64,000 nt of DNA from Lactuca virosa (taxonomy: Eukaryota > Streptophyta > Magnoliopsida > Asterales > Asteraceae), in NCBI GenBank assembly GCA_928212115.1, contig CAKMRJ010002223.1:303344008-303408007 (forward strand), read 5' to 3'. Numbering within the stretch: position 1 is the first letter of the stretch; every line of letters starts with the position of its first letter. A program made the translations under genes and the position numbers. Positions 12,472 to 23,615 of this stretch are shown one piece after another. The notes under the pieces are model-generated. The model did not search any database, had not been told where the DNA came from, and worked only from the letters and a program-made list of their open reading frames with translations.

Positions 12472-13046
12472 CTAATCATTCAAACTAATATCGTCCTTCA
12501 GCCCAATGCACCTCGCATGTTGTAAGTGCTTAACCCTACTCAGTCCCTTCATGAGGGGATCTGTTGGGTTCTCCTCTGACGATACCCTCTTTGCTACGAG
12601 TAGTCCTTCTTCTATTCGATGTCTTATGAATTGATATTTTCTGTCAATGTGCCTGGATCTGCCATGATCCCTTGGTTCCTTGGCTAAGGCAACCACACTT
12701 TCGCTGTCATAGAAAATCTCCATAGGCTCCTTTATAGCTAGTACAACTCCAAGGTCTCCGATGAAGTTCTTAAGCCATATTGCCTCCTTCGCCGCCTCAC
12801 TCGCTGATATGTACTCTGATTCACATGTTGAATCACCTACTGTCTCCTGATTGGAACTTTTCCAAGTTATTGCTCCTCCATTCAGGGTAAATACCCAGCC
12901 CAACTGAGAGCAGAAATTATCTATGTCGGTCTGAAAGCTGACGTCACTATACCCTGTTACTCTCAAGTCATCACTCCCACCGAGGGTAAGGACCAAGTCC
13001 TTAGTCCTCCGCAGGTACTTAAGAATGTTCTTTACCGCAGTCAGTG
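12472..13046 (-). pseudogene. Ty1/copia RNase H domain (3' part of broken pol)
   Basis: RNase H degrades the RNA of the RNA:DNA hybrid during reverse transcription. The visible core has GYSDVSFQTD (family usually GY.D.D..GD), then SSNQETVGDSTCESEYISAS with the conserved E and the S..E.EY motif, then FYDSESVVALAKEP (DS..A). It ends with the ADVLTK-like NPTDPLMKGL segment. The frame is separated from RT by a single missing base near 13048: a Trp codon expected in the AHWTAVKN-type linker reads as a stop. The upstream RT frame and this one otherwise join directly. Confidence 0.88.
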
Positions 13047-14350
13047 AGCCTTACCAGGATTCCCTTGATATCTGCTAACCATGCTCAAAGCAAAGGCCAC
13101 ATCAGGGCGAGTACAAGTCATAGCATACATGATCAAACCAACTGCGGAAGCATATGGTACTCGACTCATCTCGGCTATCTCAGCCTCTGTACTCAGACTC
13201 TGAGTTTTACTCAGTTTGGTATTGCCTTGGATGGGTACGTCACCTTTCGGACTTTGAGTTTTACTCAGTTTGGTATTGCCTTGGATGGGTAAGTCACCTT
13301 TCTTGGAATCCATCATGTTGAACCTTTTCAACACCTTATCCAAGTAGGTACTTTGACTAAGTCCAATTAGTCTTTTACTCCTGTCTCTCAATATCCTTAT
13401 CCCCTGAATATAGGCAGCTTCTCCGAGGTCCTTCATAGCGAAACACTTCCCAAGCCAAGACTTGACCTCCTGCAAGGTTGGGATGTCATTTCCTATGAGA
13501 AGTATGTCATCCACATACAACACCAGAAAGCAAATTGTACTCCCACTTGCCTTGACATACACACAGGACTCATCCTCGCTTCTCGAAAAGCCAAACTCTT
13601 TGACTTTCTCATCGAAACAAAGATTCCATCTGCGAGATGCTTGTTTAAATCCATAAATGGATTTCTTAAGCTTACACACTCTATTAGGGTACTTTTCATT
13701 GACAAAACCCTCTGTCTGACTCATGTAAACATCCTCAGCCAACTTTCCATTAAGAAAAGCGGTGTTGACATCCATTTGCCATATTTCATCATCATGAAAT
13801 GCAGCTATGGTTAGCATAACCCTAATAGATTTAATCTTCGCTACTGGTGAGAAGGTCTCATCATAGTCAACTCCCGGAGTTTGAGTAAAGCCCTTCGCAA
13901 TCAGTCGCGCCTTATATGTGTGTACTTTCCCATCCATGTCGGTCTTCTTCTTGAAGATCCATTTGCACCCTACTGTCTTACTACCCGGTACATTGTCAAC
14001 CAAGTTCCAAACTTGATTGTCATACATGATCTGAATCTCGTTGTCCATAGCCTCTTTCCACTTTGCAGACTCGGGGCCTGTCATGGCTTCCTTGTAATTG
14101 TTAAGTTCATCCAAATTTACCAGTGTGCTATCACTGATAAATGTATCACCCTTAGATGTTATATGGAAACCATTTAACACAGGTGGAACACTAACTCTAC
14201 TTGAGCGCCTCAGAGGTACGGACTCGTCAACTGGATCAACATGAGTTTCCTCCTCAGGTTGATTGCTAGTTTTTGAGGTTCCTTCACCGCTTGACTCTTG
14301 AATCTCTTCAAGGTCAATTTGCCTCCCACTGTTTCCTTGTCCTATGAGTT
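13047..14350 (-). pseudogene. Ty1/copia reverse transcriptase (RVT_2)
   Basis: Copia-type RT. The conserved order is KWKEAMDNEI, GCKWIFKKK, YKARLIAKGFTQTPGVDY, FSPVAK, QMDVNTAFLNG and then the catalytic YVDDILL box near 13510, followed by CTRPDVAFA. All signature motifs remain. An 18-residue tandem duplication (KGDLPIQGNTKLSKTQS repeated) at about 13196-13303 is not usual in the family. The linker upstream to about 14350 is proline/serine-rich and acidic. A frameshift in the GA-repeat near 14345-14357 separates RT from the integrase end. This is the only RT in the window. Confidence 0.9.
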
Positions 14351-14660
14351 CTCTCTCTCACGAAAGACTCCTCTCCTTGCAACGAAGACAACATTGTCAC
14401 TCGGTCTGTAGAAGAGATATCCAAAGGATTTTTGTGGGTAGTCGATGAAAATACACCGCTCACTACGACGTTCGAGCTTATCGTGAGTCTCACGCCTCAC
14501 GAAAGCCTCGCAACCCCAAACCTTGATGTATGCTAAAGAGGGAACCTTCCCTGTCCACATCTCGTGAGGTGTTTTGGCAACCTTTTTAGTTGGGACTAGA
14601 TTAAAGATATGGGCGGAACTCTCTAAGGCATACCCCCAGAATGAGATAGGTAACGAAGCT
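14342..14660 (-). pseudogene. C-terminal end of Ty1/copia integrase
   Basis: In one frame I read SFWGYALES..IFNLVPTKK, then KTPHEMWTGK, then the typical WGCEAFVRRE and KLERRSERCIFIDYP..S.GY.FY. These are the hallmarks of the end of the copia integrase core and the following conserved stretch. A stop lies just upstream (MMS* near 14665), and the homology ends near 14690 at a short direct repeat (GAATGAGATAGGT at about 14638 and 14677). The catalytic DDE part, protease and gag are missing. Confidence 0.85.
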
Positions 14661-14690
14661 CAACTCATCATGGAACGAATGAGATAGGTG

Positions 14691-14983
14691 ACAGATTGAT
14701 ATAAGAGCATTGTTTATAGTGAACTAAGTATATCAAACCATGTAAGATATACAACTATAAATATAATGGGGCTAAAACACTCTGACTAAGAAGTATACTT
14801 TTAAATATATAATTATTTTTATAAAAGTATACATACATGCATACATACTAGAAACAGTGTCATAATAAGAACCATATAAAAGTATTTAGACAAGTTGGAC
14901 GCTGCGATTAAGCCTACATAGTTATGTAGTCATATCTGGGATGAAGGTATCCTGATCAACTATATTCATGCGAGATATGACCA
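14691..14983. other. Unassigned spacer between copia fragment and Athila fragment
   Basis: About 290 bp, AT-rich, with no ORF and no terminal repeats that I can pair. It contains tandem ACATACATGC-like runs near 14830. Its right edge lies at a broken TCACGACGTGA motif. Confidence 0.4.
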
Positions 14984-17726
14984 ACACGTGAGTTTCATAT
15001 GACTCACGACGTGAGTCCTGTGCATCAACAAAACTGTTATGTGGTTATCTAAATTATTGGATATTTGGTTTTCTGTTTGTTGCTTGCTTTTGCAGAGATG
15101 GGTCCTAGAAGGGAGGCACCTCTTGGAGTTGCGGGTTTACACCCGTTTTACAATTTTCCCACAACGATGTCCCGCGACATCTTAACCCGATGGAACAACA
15201 AATTAGGGTGGCTCTACAACCGAGAGATTACAGTTGCTCCTACAATTAATTGGACGCGGTTAAGGGAAGTCGGGCTCGTGGAAAGGCTGTCCCCATTTTT
15301 AACAAAAATATTTATTGGAGATGGGTATTCCTTCACTTGCTCGGGTAGGCTCAACCTATTTCGGATCCAAAAACGGGTGTATAAGGAATTCTGTGTTGAG
15401 TTTTTCTCAACAGTGACATTCCAGGAGACTGTCCAAGACCCACATTGGCCGCAAGCTTTAGTATTCCGGTTAGGGGGTGAGTATTGGGAGTGCAGCCTCG
15501 TTGAATTCGTTGAATTCGCTTGTGTGGATGAGCATGAGTTTGGCATGGGGTATTTGGAGACCATGCGGGTTGTCAGAAATTTTGGGTCGCATTGGGGAAT
15601 AGTACCTTCAGATGATGAGGGTAATAAGGGTGATGAGCAGCCTGATACACAACCAGAACAACAACCACAGCCACGACCTAGGAGAAGGAACGTGAGAGGA
15701 AGAGGAAAGAGAGGGCAGCCAATGCATCCACTCGCACCCATGGTAGGAGCACCTTTTGGGAATGATATTGCTGGGTATTTTGACCAGTTATCTTTGAGTG
15801 TCAACTGGATTGGGGGTACCATGGAGAACGTGGTTCAACACCTTGGCGTGGAGCAGCCGCCTCATTTGGGGTATCATTACCCAATTTGCCCGAGGTGGAC
15901 GGAGTATCGAGGACATGGAGGCGACGGGGCGGGCACTAGTGGAGCAAAAGAGGAGGATGAAGATGATTGATCATTTAGTTTTATTTTGTTTATTTTAGAC
16001 TTGTTTGGTTTGTTTTTATTTTGTTTTTAAATTTGTTTGGATTGTAAGACTTTAAGATATTATGTTACTTTGCTCTTCTTTGGTTGTTAACTTTCAGTTT
16101 GCTAAGGAGTCTTGGGGAAGGAGTAAGGTCAAGTCAAGAGTCGTGTTCGTTTAAGCGAGTGTCGTTCAAGTTTAGAAGTTGGAAGTCGAAACCCACAATT
16201 GGAAATATGTGTGGGGTGGGTCGAGAGAGAGGTTATAGTTAGAAGAATCGTCAAAATACACTAAATTTAGAAGGGTCTTAATTCGTTAAGATGTTGAGTG
16301 GAGCATATATATTTACAAGGAAGAAGGCAGTTTTAATTCTGGCTTACCCAGGATTCACGTCGTGACCCCATATTTCTCACGTTGTGAGTACGGTTTCAAG
16401 GAAAATCAGAATGCGCGCTTCAGCGATTTCACGTCGTGAGCCTGTACTCATTCACGTCGTGAGTTGTGAATTTCCACCATATTCGTTTTGTTCCACGGAA
16501 TTACTACCATTCCTTATGACACTTTTGTGATGATTCGATGGGCTGTTTTCTCTAATATACAATGTGCGTGTGCTTTCCCACATTGTCTACATGATTTGGA
16601 GGCTTGCACCATTCTTTTTGAAGATTGAAGTTTTGATTGATGGCTGGTTTCGCAAGTTCAAGTCCAAGTTCTTATTTTAAAAAGAGGCCCATATTCGAGA
16701 TGCACGTTCTTCCACATTTTTGGAGTTTTGATCACGCCACTATCCCAAGGGAGTCTGTTCCTTTTTCTCCCTTCTCTTAATTTTTATATTATTTTAAGCA
16801 TACAATGAGGGCATTGTATGAAATAAGTGTGGGGTAGGGGGTAGAAAACATAAATGGCTAGATAATTTGGTAAATTTTAAAATTTTTATTAATTGGATCT
16901 AGTAGTAATTATTTGAACTGTACTTGCTAGTGGAATAATCCGATAAGAGCTCAAATGTTTAGTTGAGCCGACATACGTTATAATGCATTTGTGGCCTCCC
17001 TTATTTTAGTGAAATCATGGAACAAAAACATAACCCTGCTTAGTTTGAGGGATGCAACATGTTTAGCAGCCTAAACCTGAAATGTATCCAGGAAAGATAT
17101 GTCTTAACCAATAAAGGTTGAAGTTAAGCGCCCCTGCTTAAGCATGTAGGTTTTTAAGTGATATAAAAAAGTGAGTTATACATGTAAAAAAAAGAATAAA
17201 AGAGAGAGAAATTACCGAAAAGTAAAAAAAATTCTTGAAGAATTTTGGAGCTATCAAAGTTGAAGATCAGAAGATCAAAGTTCTAAAGAATCAAAAGTCA
17301 AAGATGCCAAAAATCATGAAAGAAGTGAATTCAATGAAGTGAAAGATCAAACATTAAAGAAAAGAAGAATTCAAGAGCTCCAAGTTGTGGTATCTTCTAA
17401 AAAGTTGTAATTCTCTAGTTTATGTATGCGTGGGTAGCTTTACAAAAATACTTTGAGGTTAAGTAGGATTTCTGGGGATGGATTCGGAGGGTTGCATAAA
17501 ATAAGCATTGTTCGAAAGAAGTGGGCGAGTGTTTATGAAGATTGTGAGTATTTAAAGTATGGGGGGGTCATTTAGGAAAAATTTAGACACAAATGCATGC
17601 GTTGAGGTCTTGGCATAATGGCTGAGCTGGAATTGGATTGTTCTATGTAATGCTAGTGATGAAGGTTTAAGTTTAAATAAGTAGATTTGCTTGAGGGCAA
17701 GAGAAAAGCCTAAGTGTGGGGTATTT
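14984..17726 (+). mobile_element. Athila-like element G, upstream 3' internal fragment (ORF1 to polypurine tract)
   Basis: Nearly identical to about 34010-37292, the 3' internal region of the downstream copy. It therefore represents a partial tandem: 3' part, shared LTR, then a full internal region. The 1.7 kb after ORF1 has no gene and contains several TCACGWCGTGA pairs (16354-16465). Compared with the downstream copy it keeps about 250 bp (around 17003-17254) that are deleted there. The polypurine tract AAGTGTGGGG lies at 17712-17721. Confidence 0.85.
15098..15970 (+). pseudogene. Athila ORF1-like protein, internally deleted copy
   Basis: The chosen start is the MGPRREAPLG methionine: a good splice acceptor (TTGCTTTTGCAG) ends two bases before it. 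The N-terminal half resembles the plant Athila ORF-1 family (RWNNKLGWLYNREI..VERLSPFL, YKEFCVEFFSTVTF). The C-terminal tail is QPDTQPEQQPQPRPRRR, basic and low-complexity, ending in an acidic run. About 500 bp between VEFA and the DEHEFGMGYLE segment are missing in frame, removing the conserved central domain seen in the downstream copy. The function of ORF1 is unsettled: it lies where env lies in other Ty3 elements. Probably non-functional. Confidence 0.75.
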
Positions 17727-19065
17727 TGATATTGCCAAATTTATACATAGTTTTAGGAAATATTGATCTACATTTTATTTAATATTTTGGTTATTTGCAT
17801 AGAATTATGGTACTTATGAGGATAAAATGTTATTTGCAGCCAAATAGAAGTATTTTCAAAGAAAGGGACCAGAAGTGACAATACTTGGAACTTTGGGGGA
17901 CTTGAAGAAAAGAAGAACGAAAAAACACCCAAAAGACGTGCTCACGACATGAACAGTTGATGGTTCACGACGTGAGTAGAAAGAGTTAGAAGATAAGCAT
18001 CCGGGTGAAGGAATCCTTGCCGAATACGGTTATCTCGAGTTCACGACGTGAGACTTAAATTCTCACGACGTGAACGGTAAATTTAAAGATATTAGAAATA
18101 CCTTTGCCCATTACGATTTGGGGGACTTTTGGCTGAAGGAAGAGGTTCCAGGAGGCGATTTACAGCAGAAGCAAGGTCCTGGAAAAGGGTTTTCAACACC
18201 AAAAGAGTAAAAGTTCATAATTAAGTTATTTGTTTGATCCTTATAGACATGTTTTCTTATTTGAGTTGTGTTTATATGTTAGTTGCTACTATGAGCTGCT
18301 GAATCTAGCTACTCTTATCTAGCTAGATGAAGCTTCAAACTTATGAATAGCATAATTTTATATGGATTTATTTAGTTGGTGAATTGCTTGTGTTTGATTT
18401 ATTGTTACCTAGCATGCTTATGTTGTTGCTTTAGTTGCTTAAATTCATGTTATGTGTAGCTTAGTGACCATTAACTGCATGAACTTGATAACCTAGTAAT
18501 TTAGTGAACATTGAATTGCTAGAGCTAGGATCAACAAAATCTTAGTTAGTAATTGAAGTAATTAACTTTGCTGTGCTAGAGAACATAGATTATGACCATA
18601 ATTGTGTTTGCATGATAAATCTTACATAGCATATTCATAAACATAATTGGTTCTGTGTTTAATTGTGTGTGACCATACATAGTTTTACATGAATTAATTA
18701 ACTATTGGTAAATTTAGACCTAAATTACTAATATAATAATAACCAACTTAATAATCCATAATTATTAGCTAGCCATAAGGACGAAGTGGATTCGAACTAG
18801 ATAAGAGTGTCTTTTAATTATTGATTGAATTTGAGTTAAGTTAGTCTGATCTTGCAAAATCAGATAAAAACCCTTTTTAGCTTGTTAATAATTAGATTAA
18901 TTTAGTAGTAAATAGATTAATTAATAACACCGTTCCCTGTGATCGACACCCGACTTACCTAAGCTATACTGTAATCTGACTAGGTACACTGCCTACAAGT
19001 GCATAGTTAGTCTAAGTTTGTTAGGTTATAAATATTAAAATTAGTGGGTACTTCCGTGCACATCA
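17727..19065 (+). mobile_element. Athila-like element G, left LTR
   Basis: 1339 bp, TGATATTGCC...GCACATCA. The copy at 37293-38631 has the same length with only scattered differences. It contains two TCACGACGTGA pairs (17941-17980 and 18039-18080). The start is inferred from the polypurine tract just upstream (AAGTGTGGGGTATT); it could differ by a few bases. Confidence 0.85.
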
Positions 19066-19071
19066 AGTTTT

Positions 19072-19089
19072 TGGCGCCGTTGCCGGGGA
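19072..19089 (+). promoter_or_regulatory. Primer binding site of element G (tRNA-Asp type)
   Basis: TGGCGCCGTTGCCGGGGA six bases after the LTR. This is the tRNA-Asp-type site used by many plant Athila elements. Confidence 0.88.
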
Positions 19090-19323
19090 ACGGCTTAGCT
19101 AATTATTAGTTTGTTGCTTGAAATTAATCGATCCTTTTTGTAGGATAAAACCTGCAAAAAGTTACTTTTCTGTTTTAATTTTTTCTGCATTACAGGACTC
19201 ACGACGTGAAGCTTAAAGATTCACGACGTGAGAACTGTGATTTTTAGTTTTCTTTAGTTTTTAGTTTATTTTTCTATTTTAGTTCAGTTTTACGTTTTTA
19301 TTTTGTTTAGTTTGCAGGAGTTC

Positions 19324-21234
19324 ATGACCAGAGGCTCTAACACACCTTTGGTGCCACCACTTGAAGATCCGGAGTCAGCCCTTCACAAAAATAAGAACAA
19401 GAACGCGAAGGAAGATCAAACGCCAAAGAAGACACCCTTGCAAGAACTAAAATCAGCCTTTTTAAGGAAGTCGGGGAAGAAGACTAAGACAGTGGAATCG
19501 AGTTCAGCCTCAAAGGATAAGGGCAAAGTTGAAGAACTTGGTCCAATTCCTATTCCGCACGAATCAGAATACGAATCCGACACAGAATTTGGACTTTATA
19601 CGAGTGAACCCGAGGACGAGTCGGAGAACGAGATGGCAAATATAGATGATATGGCCATGGGGGACTACAAGAAGCGAATTCGAGATGATGTGGGGCCGGG
19701 TTTAGTACATCCTACAATTCTTGCCAATGCCACATTCGAGTTGAAGGGACATATCCTTACTGCACTTAAGGATATCCCATTTTACGGGAAGGATCACGAG
19801 GATGCTTTCAAACACTTAGACGAGGTGAACGATATTGCGGATTATTTTAATACTCCCAATATCCCAAGGGAGACAGCTTTGCTAAGGATGCTACCAGTCA
19901 CTTTCAAGGGAGCAGCAAAAGACTGGTTAAAGGCACTCCCACCTGGTACAATCACCACATGGGCCCAATTGCGTGAGAGATTTCTAGATCAGTTTTTCCC
20001 ACCCTCCAAAATCTCTAAACTCAAGAAGGCGATTGCCAACTTTGAGCAAAACCCGGGGGAGTCATTATACGAGGCATGGGAGCGCTATAAGGGGTTGTTA
20101 AGGAATTGTCCTCAACATGACCTAAATCTTCAGCAAGAAATGTCGATATTTTATGATGGGGTGAATGTCATGACTAGACAACTCCTTGATTCACAAGGAC
20201 CACTAACAAAGAAGAACCCAATTCAGGCCAAGGAGCTGGTTGAAGAATTTTCAAAGCACTCTCGTGAGTATCACAACCCAGGACGCGATGGAATGAAAGG
20301 CAGTGTAAGTATACACACTGAACAGATGGCTGCTGTGATGGTAATGCTTAGCACTATGGATAGGAGATTGACTCAAATGGACCAATCAATTCATGCAATT
20401 CAGGTTGGTTGCGAGAGATGTAGTGGCCCACACTTGACAAAGGATTGCAATATGGATGAATATGGAAACAAGAAAGCTCAAGTATGTTACTCAAGTGGGG
20501 ACAAGTATGAAGAAGATTGGAGAAAACCAAAGAAAGAGTGGCTGCCTTACGAAGAATACAAGAAGCAAAAAGAAGAGAAATTTAGGCAAACTGGCCGGGG
20601 CTTCTACCAAAGAGGGCAACCACTAGCTGAGAAGAAATCAGAATTAGAGACCATGTTGATGAAATTCATGGAAGCTTCAGAAAAAAGACATGATGCTACT
20701 GACACTGCAATGGAAGAACAAAGAACTATAATGAAGAATCATCACGCCATGATGATAGATCAGCAAGCATTAATAAAGAATCAGCGAGCCTCCATCAATA
20801 ACCTTGAAGTACAACTTGGTCAACTTACCGCTTTGGTTAATGAGAAGATGTTCCCGAAAAATCCTGAAAACAACACCCAATCTCACATAATGGCCATAGA
20901 TATTGAAGAAGAGGCGATTTCTGAGTTCCTAGAAGCCTTAGAAGTGGAGCCACAACAGCCCGATCCAAAGCCAAAGAAGCCAAAGCTCGAAATTGAAGAA
21001 TTTGCTGGAACACCCAGTTCACGTCGTGAGCCCGCTATGCTCACGACGTGGGCTCAGTCTGAACAGAAGAAATCTGTATCTGTTCCAGCTTATAAACCAC
21101 CTTTGCCATTCCCGTCTAGAGCTAATCTCAGTCCACTAGAGAGAGAACATCTGGAGTTTATCAAGCAATTAAAGGGTATTCCTATCAATACTCCTTTTAT
21201 TGGTTCAGTTGCAAAAGTTCCAGAATATGTGTAG
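19324..21234 (+). CDS. Gag of Athila-like element G (frame continues after insertion at 32224)
   Basis: Structural particle protein. I chose the MTRGSN methionine; the upstream in-frame bases resemble a splice acceptor (TTTGCAGGAG). The N-terminus is charged and Lys/Glu-rich. A Retrotrans_gag-type domain follows (GAAKDWLKALPPGTITTW..L..RFL.QFFP, then NPGESLYEAWERYKGLL). A CX2CX3HX4C zinc knuckle lies at 20410-20448, and a coiled, Gln/Met-rich segment after that. The TCACGWCGTGA pair is translated within the C-terminal part (about 21016-21055). The natural frame runs through TSD ATATG into 32224. Element F breaks it, giving a premature stop at 21232-21234. Confidence 0.88.
   Translation: MTRGSNTPLVPPLEDPESALHKNKNKNAKEDQTPKKTPLQELKSAFLRKSGKKTKTVESSSASKDKGKVEELGPIPIPHESEYESDTEFGLYTSEPEDESENEMANIDDMAMGDYKKRIRDDVGPGLVHPTILANATFELKGHILTALKDIPFYGKDHEDAFKHLDEVNDIADYFNTPNIPRETALLRMLPVTFKGAAKDWLKALPPGTITTWAQLRERFLDQFFPPSKISKLKKAIANFEQNPGESLYEAWERYKGLLRNCPQHDLNLQQEMSIFYDGVNVMTRQLLDSQGPLTKKNPIQAKELVEEFSKHSREYHNPGRDGMKGSVSIHTEQMAAVMVMLSTMDRRLTQMDQSIHAIQVGCERCSGPHLTKDCNMDEYGNKKAQVCYSSGDKYEEDWRKPKKEWLPYEEYKKQKEEKFRQTGRGFYQRGQPLAEKKSELETMLMKFMEASEKRHDATDTAMEEQRTIMKNHHAMMIDQQALIKNQRASINNLEVQLGQLTALVNEKMFPKNPENNTQSHIMAIDIEEEAISEFLEALEVEPQQPDPKPKKPKLEIEEFAGTPSSRREPAMLTTWAQSEQKKSVSVPAYKPPLPFPSRANLSPLEREHLEFIKQLKGIPINTPFIGSVAKVPEYV
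21225..21229. repeat. Target site duplication of element F (left)
   Basis: ATATG directly before the F LTR, matched by ATATG at 32219-32223 directly after it. Removing F and one copy restores the gag-protease frame of G. Confidence 0.95.
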
Positions 21235-21333
21235 TGGTGTTGATTATGATGGCATGTGCGGAATTAGAAAGATCTAGTGAATCATCATGTAAAATCAAGA
21301 ACACAAGGAGTAAATAAATCTGTGTAAGCTCAT

Positions 21334-21338
21334 ATTAG
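21334..21338. repeat. Target site duplication of element E (left)
   Basis: ATTAG, matched by ATTAG at 28419-28423. The intact site is visible in the other F LTR (CATATTAGATCTAG near 32031). Confidence 0.95.
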
Positions 21339-22098
21339 TGTTGGATAAGATGTCTAAGTCCATAACTTATTTGGTATATACTTGACCCGACCCGGCATGG
21401 TCCATTTGGGTTGCACTTCACCCAAACTGTTTATGGATAATTTTATGAGAATTGTATACTTACGATTTATTAATATATTATAAGTTATAATATATTAATA
21501 TAAAGTCATGTTATTTAATTAGTTTTAATCTTGAATTAATTATGAATTGATTTAGTGATTAAAAGGAAGACTAATTAAATCATGGGCTATTGTATTTATA
21601 TGGTGTGGGCTAATGCTCATTTGTTAATGGGCTAAGCTTATATGGAAGTCCATGGATGATCCATGGAGCTTTTAACCCATGGATCCTTGGAAGAGGAAAA
21701 GACATGGGTTATTAGGGTTTCACCCTAACCATGCACACTATATAAACAAGCTCATGTTGCATGAAATAACACCCTAGTGTGTGTGTGTAATAGTGGTGGC
21801 TGAAATCTAAGAGTTAGTATACTCTCTCATACATTTTCCAAGTTTGTGGTGATTTGTGATTTCCATTTGAGGCATTCACATTATTGGTGCTTGGCTCTCA
21901 AACTCCAAGGAATCAACAATCAACAAAAGGTATGTAATTCATCTAGTTCTTTTATGTTTAAAAGTACCCCATGCCATGCTAGATAGGTTATAAACCTTGG
22001 AAAATAATATTTTGCATGTACCTTAGACAAACATAGATCCAAGGTTTATTAGGGTTGCATGTACACTTAGGAAGTGTTAGAATGCTCAAAACCCAACA
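21339..22098 (+). mobile_element. Element E, 5' LTR
   Basis: 760 bp, TGTTGGATAAG...CCCAACA, almost identical to 27661-28418, so a recent insertion. TATA box CTATATAAAC at about 21738. Same family as A-D but a distinct subfamily. Confidence 0.96.
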
Positions 22099-22099
22099 G

Positions 22100-22112
22100 T
22101 GGTATCAGAGCC
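22100..22112 (+). promoter_or_regulatory. Primer binding site of element E (tRNA-iMet type)
   Basis: TGGTATCAGAGCC, one base after the LTR. Confidence 0.92.
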
Positions 22113-23615
22113 TAGGCTTGTTTGTTTGATACTTGATGCAAAATAGTGATAAAAAGTCGATTTTTTTGCTGTCTGACTGATGAACTCGCCGAATCCATGG
22201 GGGGACTCGCCGAGTTCATGTGTAAACTCATCCTACTCGCCGAGTAGGTTCGTGCACTCGGCGAGTAGGAGCCTCAGAATGCAGATTTTCGACTTTTGCT
22301 GCTGGAAATGGACTAGAAACATTACCCTAAACTGTTTTGGTGTTTTAAAACTTGTTTTAGTTGGTGTAATGGTTGTTCTAATCCATTTACAATAGCTTAT
22401 ATCAAAATTTCATGCTTTGTATGTGTTCATATAATTCTTGAAACTTTGATGATCATGTTCATGTTCTTATGAATTTAGAAGATGATAGGATTATTTGCTG
22501 AATTGTTTAGGATTAATTCTTGATCATTTATGTGTTTTAATGGAATCCATAATTTGTCCTCAAGTTATGGATTTCCAAAGGTCACTTCTTTTAAACACAC
22601 ATTTAAACACATAAGTTACATAAAAATGAAGAGTCTTCATTTTTATGAACCTTTAATTCATAAGTTATGAAATGAAAAGTTTTGGATAGTTACAAAACTT
22701 GCCCTCAAGTTTTGGAATTTGTAAAGTTTCACACACTTTAATAAACTTTAATTCCAACCCTTAGAGTTTTAATAGTTAAAATTCAACACTTATACTATTT
22801 ATAACATTAATGGTTAATTATTATATATATGTATAAGATCAAGTCGTTTTACCGTTAGTAGGCCTCATTCACGAAGCCGGTCTATAAGGGGGGTATAAGG
22901 TTGTTGCCTATAAAATGGCAACTTAATGGGTGTCCATTCTCACCCACCGCTTCCTTGATCGGTGGAGGGTCGTTAGCCGAACGGGTAGGACAGTGACTTT
23001 AAATTCTCATTAAAAGTATAATGAATATTATAAAGTAACTAAACCTTTTATAAATTCCCAATCTTAGTTACTTTAGGAAAATGTGAATATGGTGCTAACC
23101 CATGAAATTCACACTTTGTACCTTACCAAGTCGTTGGTGGAGCGTGTGTGGTTAACCGGCACACTAACTTGGACTAGTAAGGATCACGAAGGGTGACTTA
23201 ATGTTTATCATAGATCGGTGGAGCGTGTGTGGTTAACCAACACATTGATTAGGTGATAATATTAAGGGTACCAAGTGAGTTTGCATGGTTATTCACACCT
23301 TGTTTTGTGATCCTCGGCATCCCAGTCACAAAACTTGAGAGGGCACAATCGAGATTGAAACATGCCATTGAAAAGTTCAATGAATCTCAAAAGACCTAGG
23401 AGTTTCAAATCCAATTAAAACCTAATAAATTATTTCTTCTTTCATGGTGGAAATTGGTGAATCGTCATTCACCTACCTTCAAATATTTTATAGCTTGGAT
23501 TACGGCATCCCTCTTCCAAGTTATAAAATATTGTGTTGGGTCCTAGCCTTAATATTTCATATTGGGTGTTATATTAAGGACTTGAATCAACTAACTTGAT
23601 TTTCTCCCATTGTAG
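22113..23615 (+). other. Element E leader: palindromes, structured box and conserved-loop hairpins
   Basis: 1.5 kb untranslated leader, no gene. In order it has four ACTCGNCGAGT-type palindromes at about 22180-22270 and an AT-rich stretch. A conserved box follows at about 22830-22995, with hairpin GTTGCC-TATAAAAT-GGCAAC at 22903-22922 and CCACCG/CGGTGG after it. Next come GGTTAACC-loop hairpins at 23140-23161 (loop) and 23221-23242 (loop). An 18-bp stem (23482-23499 with 23515-23532) then presents TTACGGCATCCCTCT. The gag AUG follows 83 bases later. This order looks like a packaging or dimerisation region; that role is inference. Confidence 0.8.

Noticed and set aside
15214..15822. 202-codon antisense ORF
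   Set aside because: Shadow of the ORF1-like frame on the opposite strand; no family features and low-complexity Cys/Ser runs.
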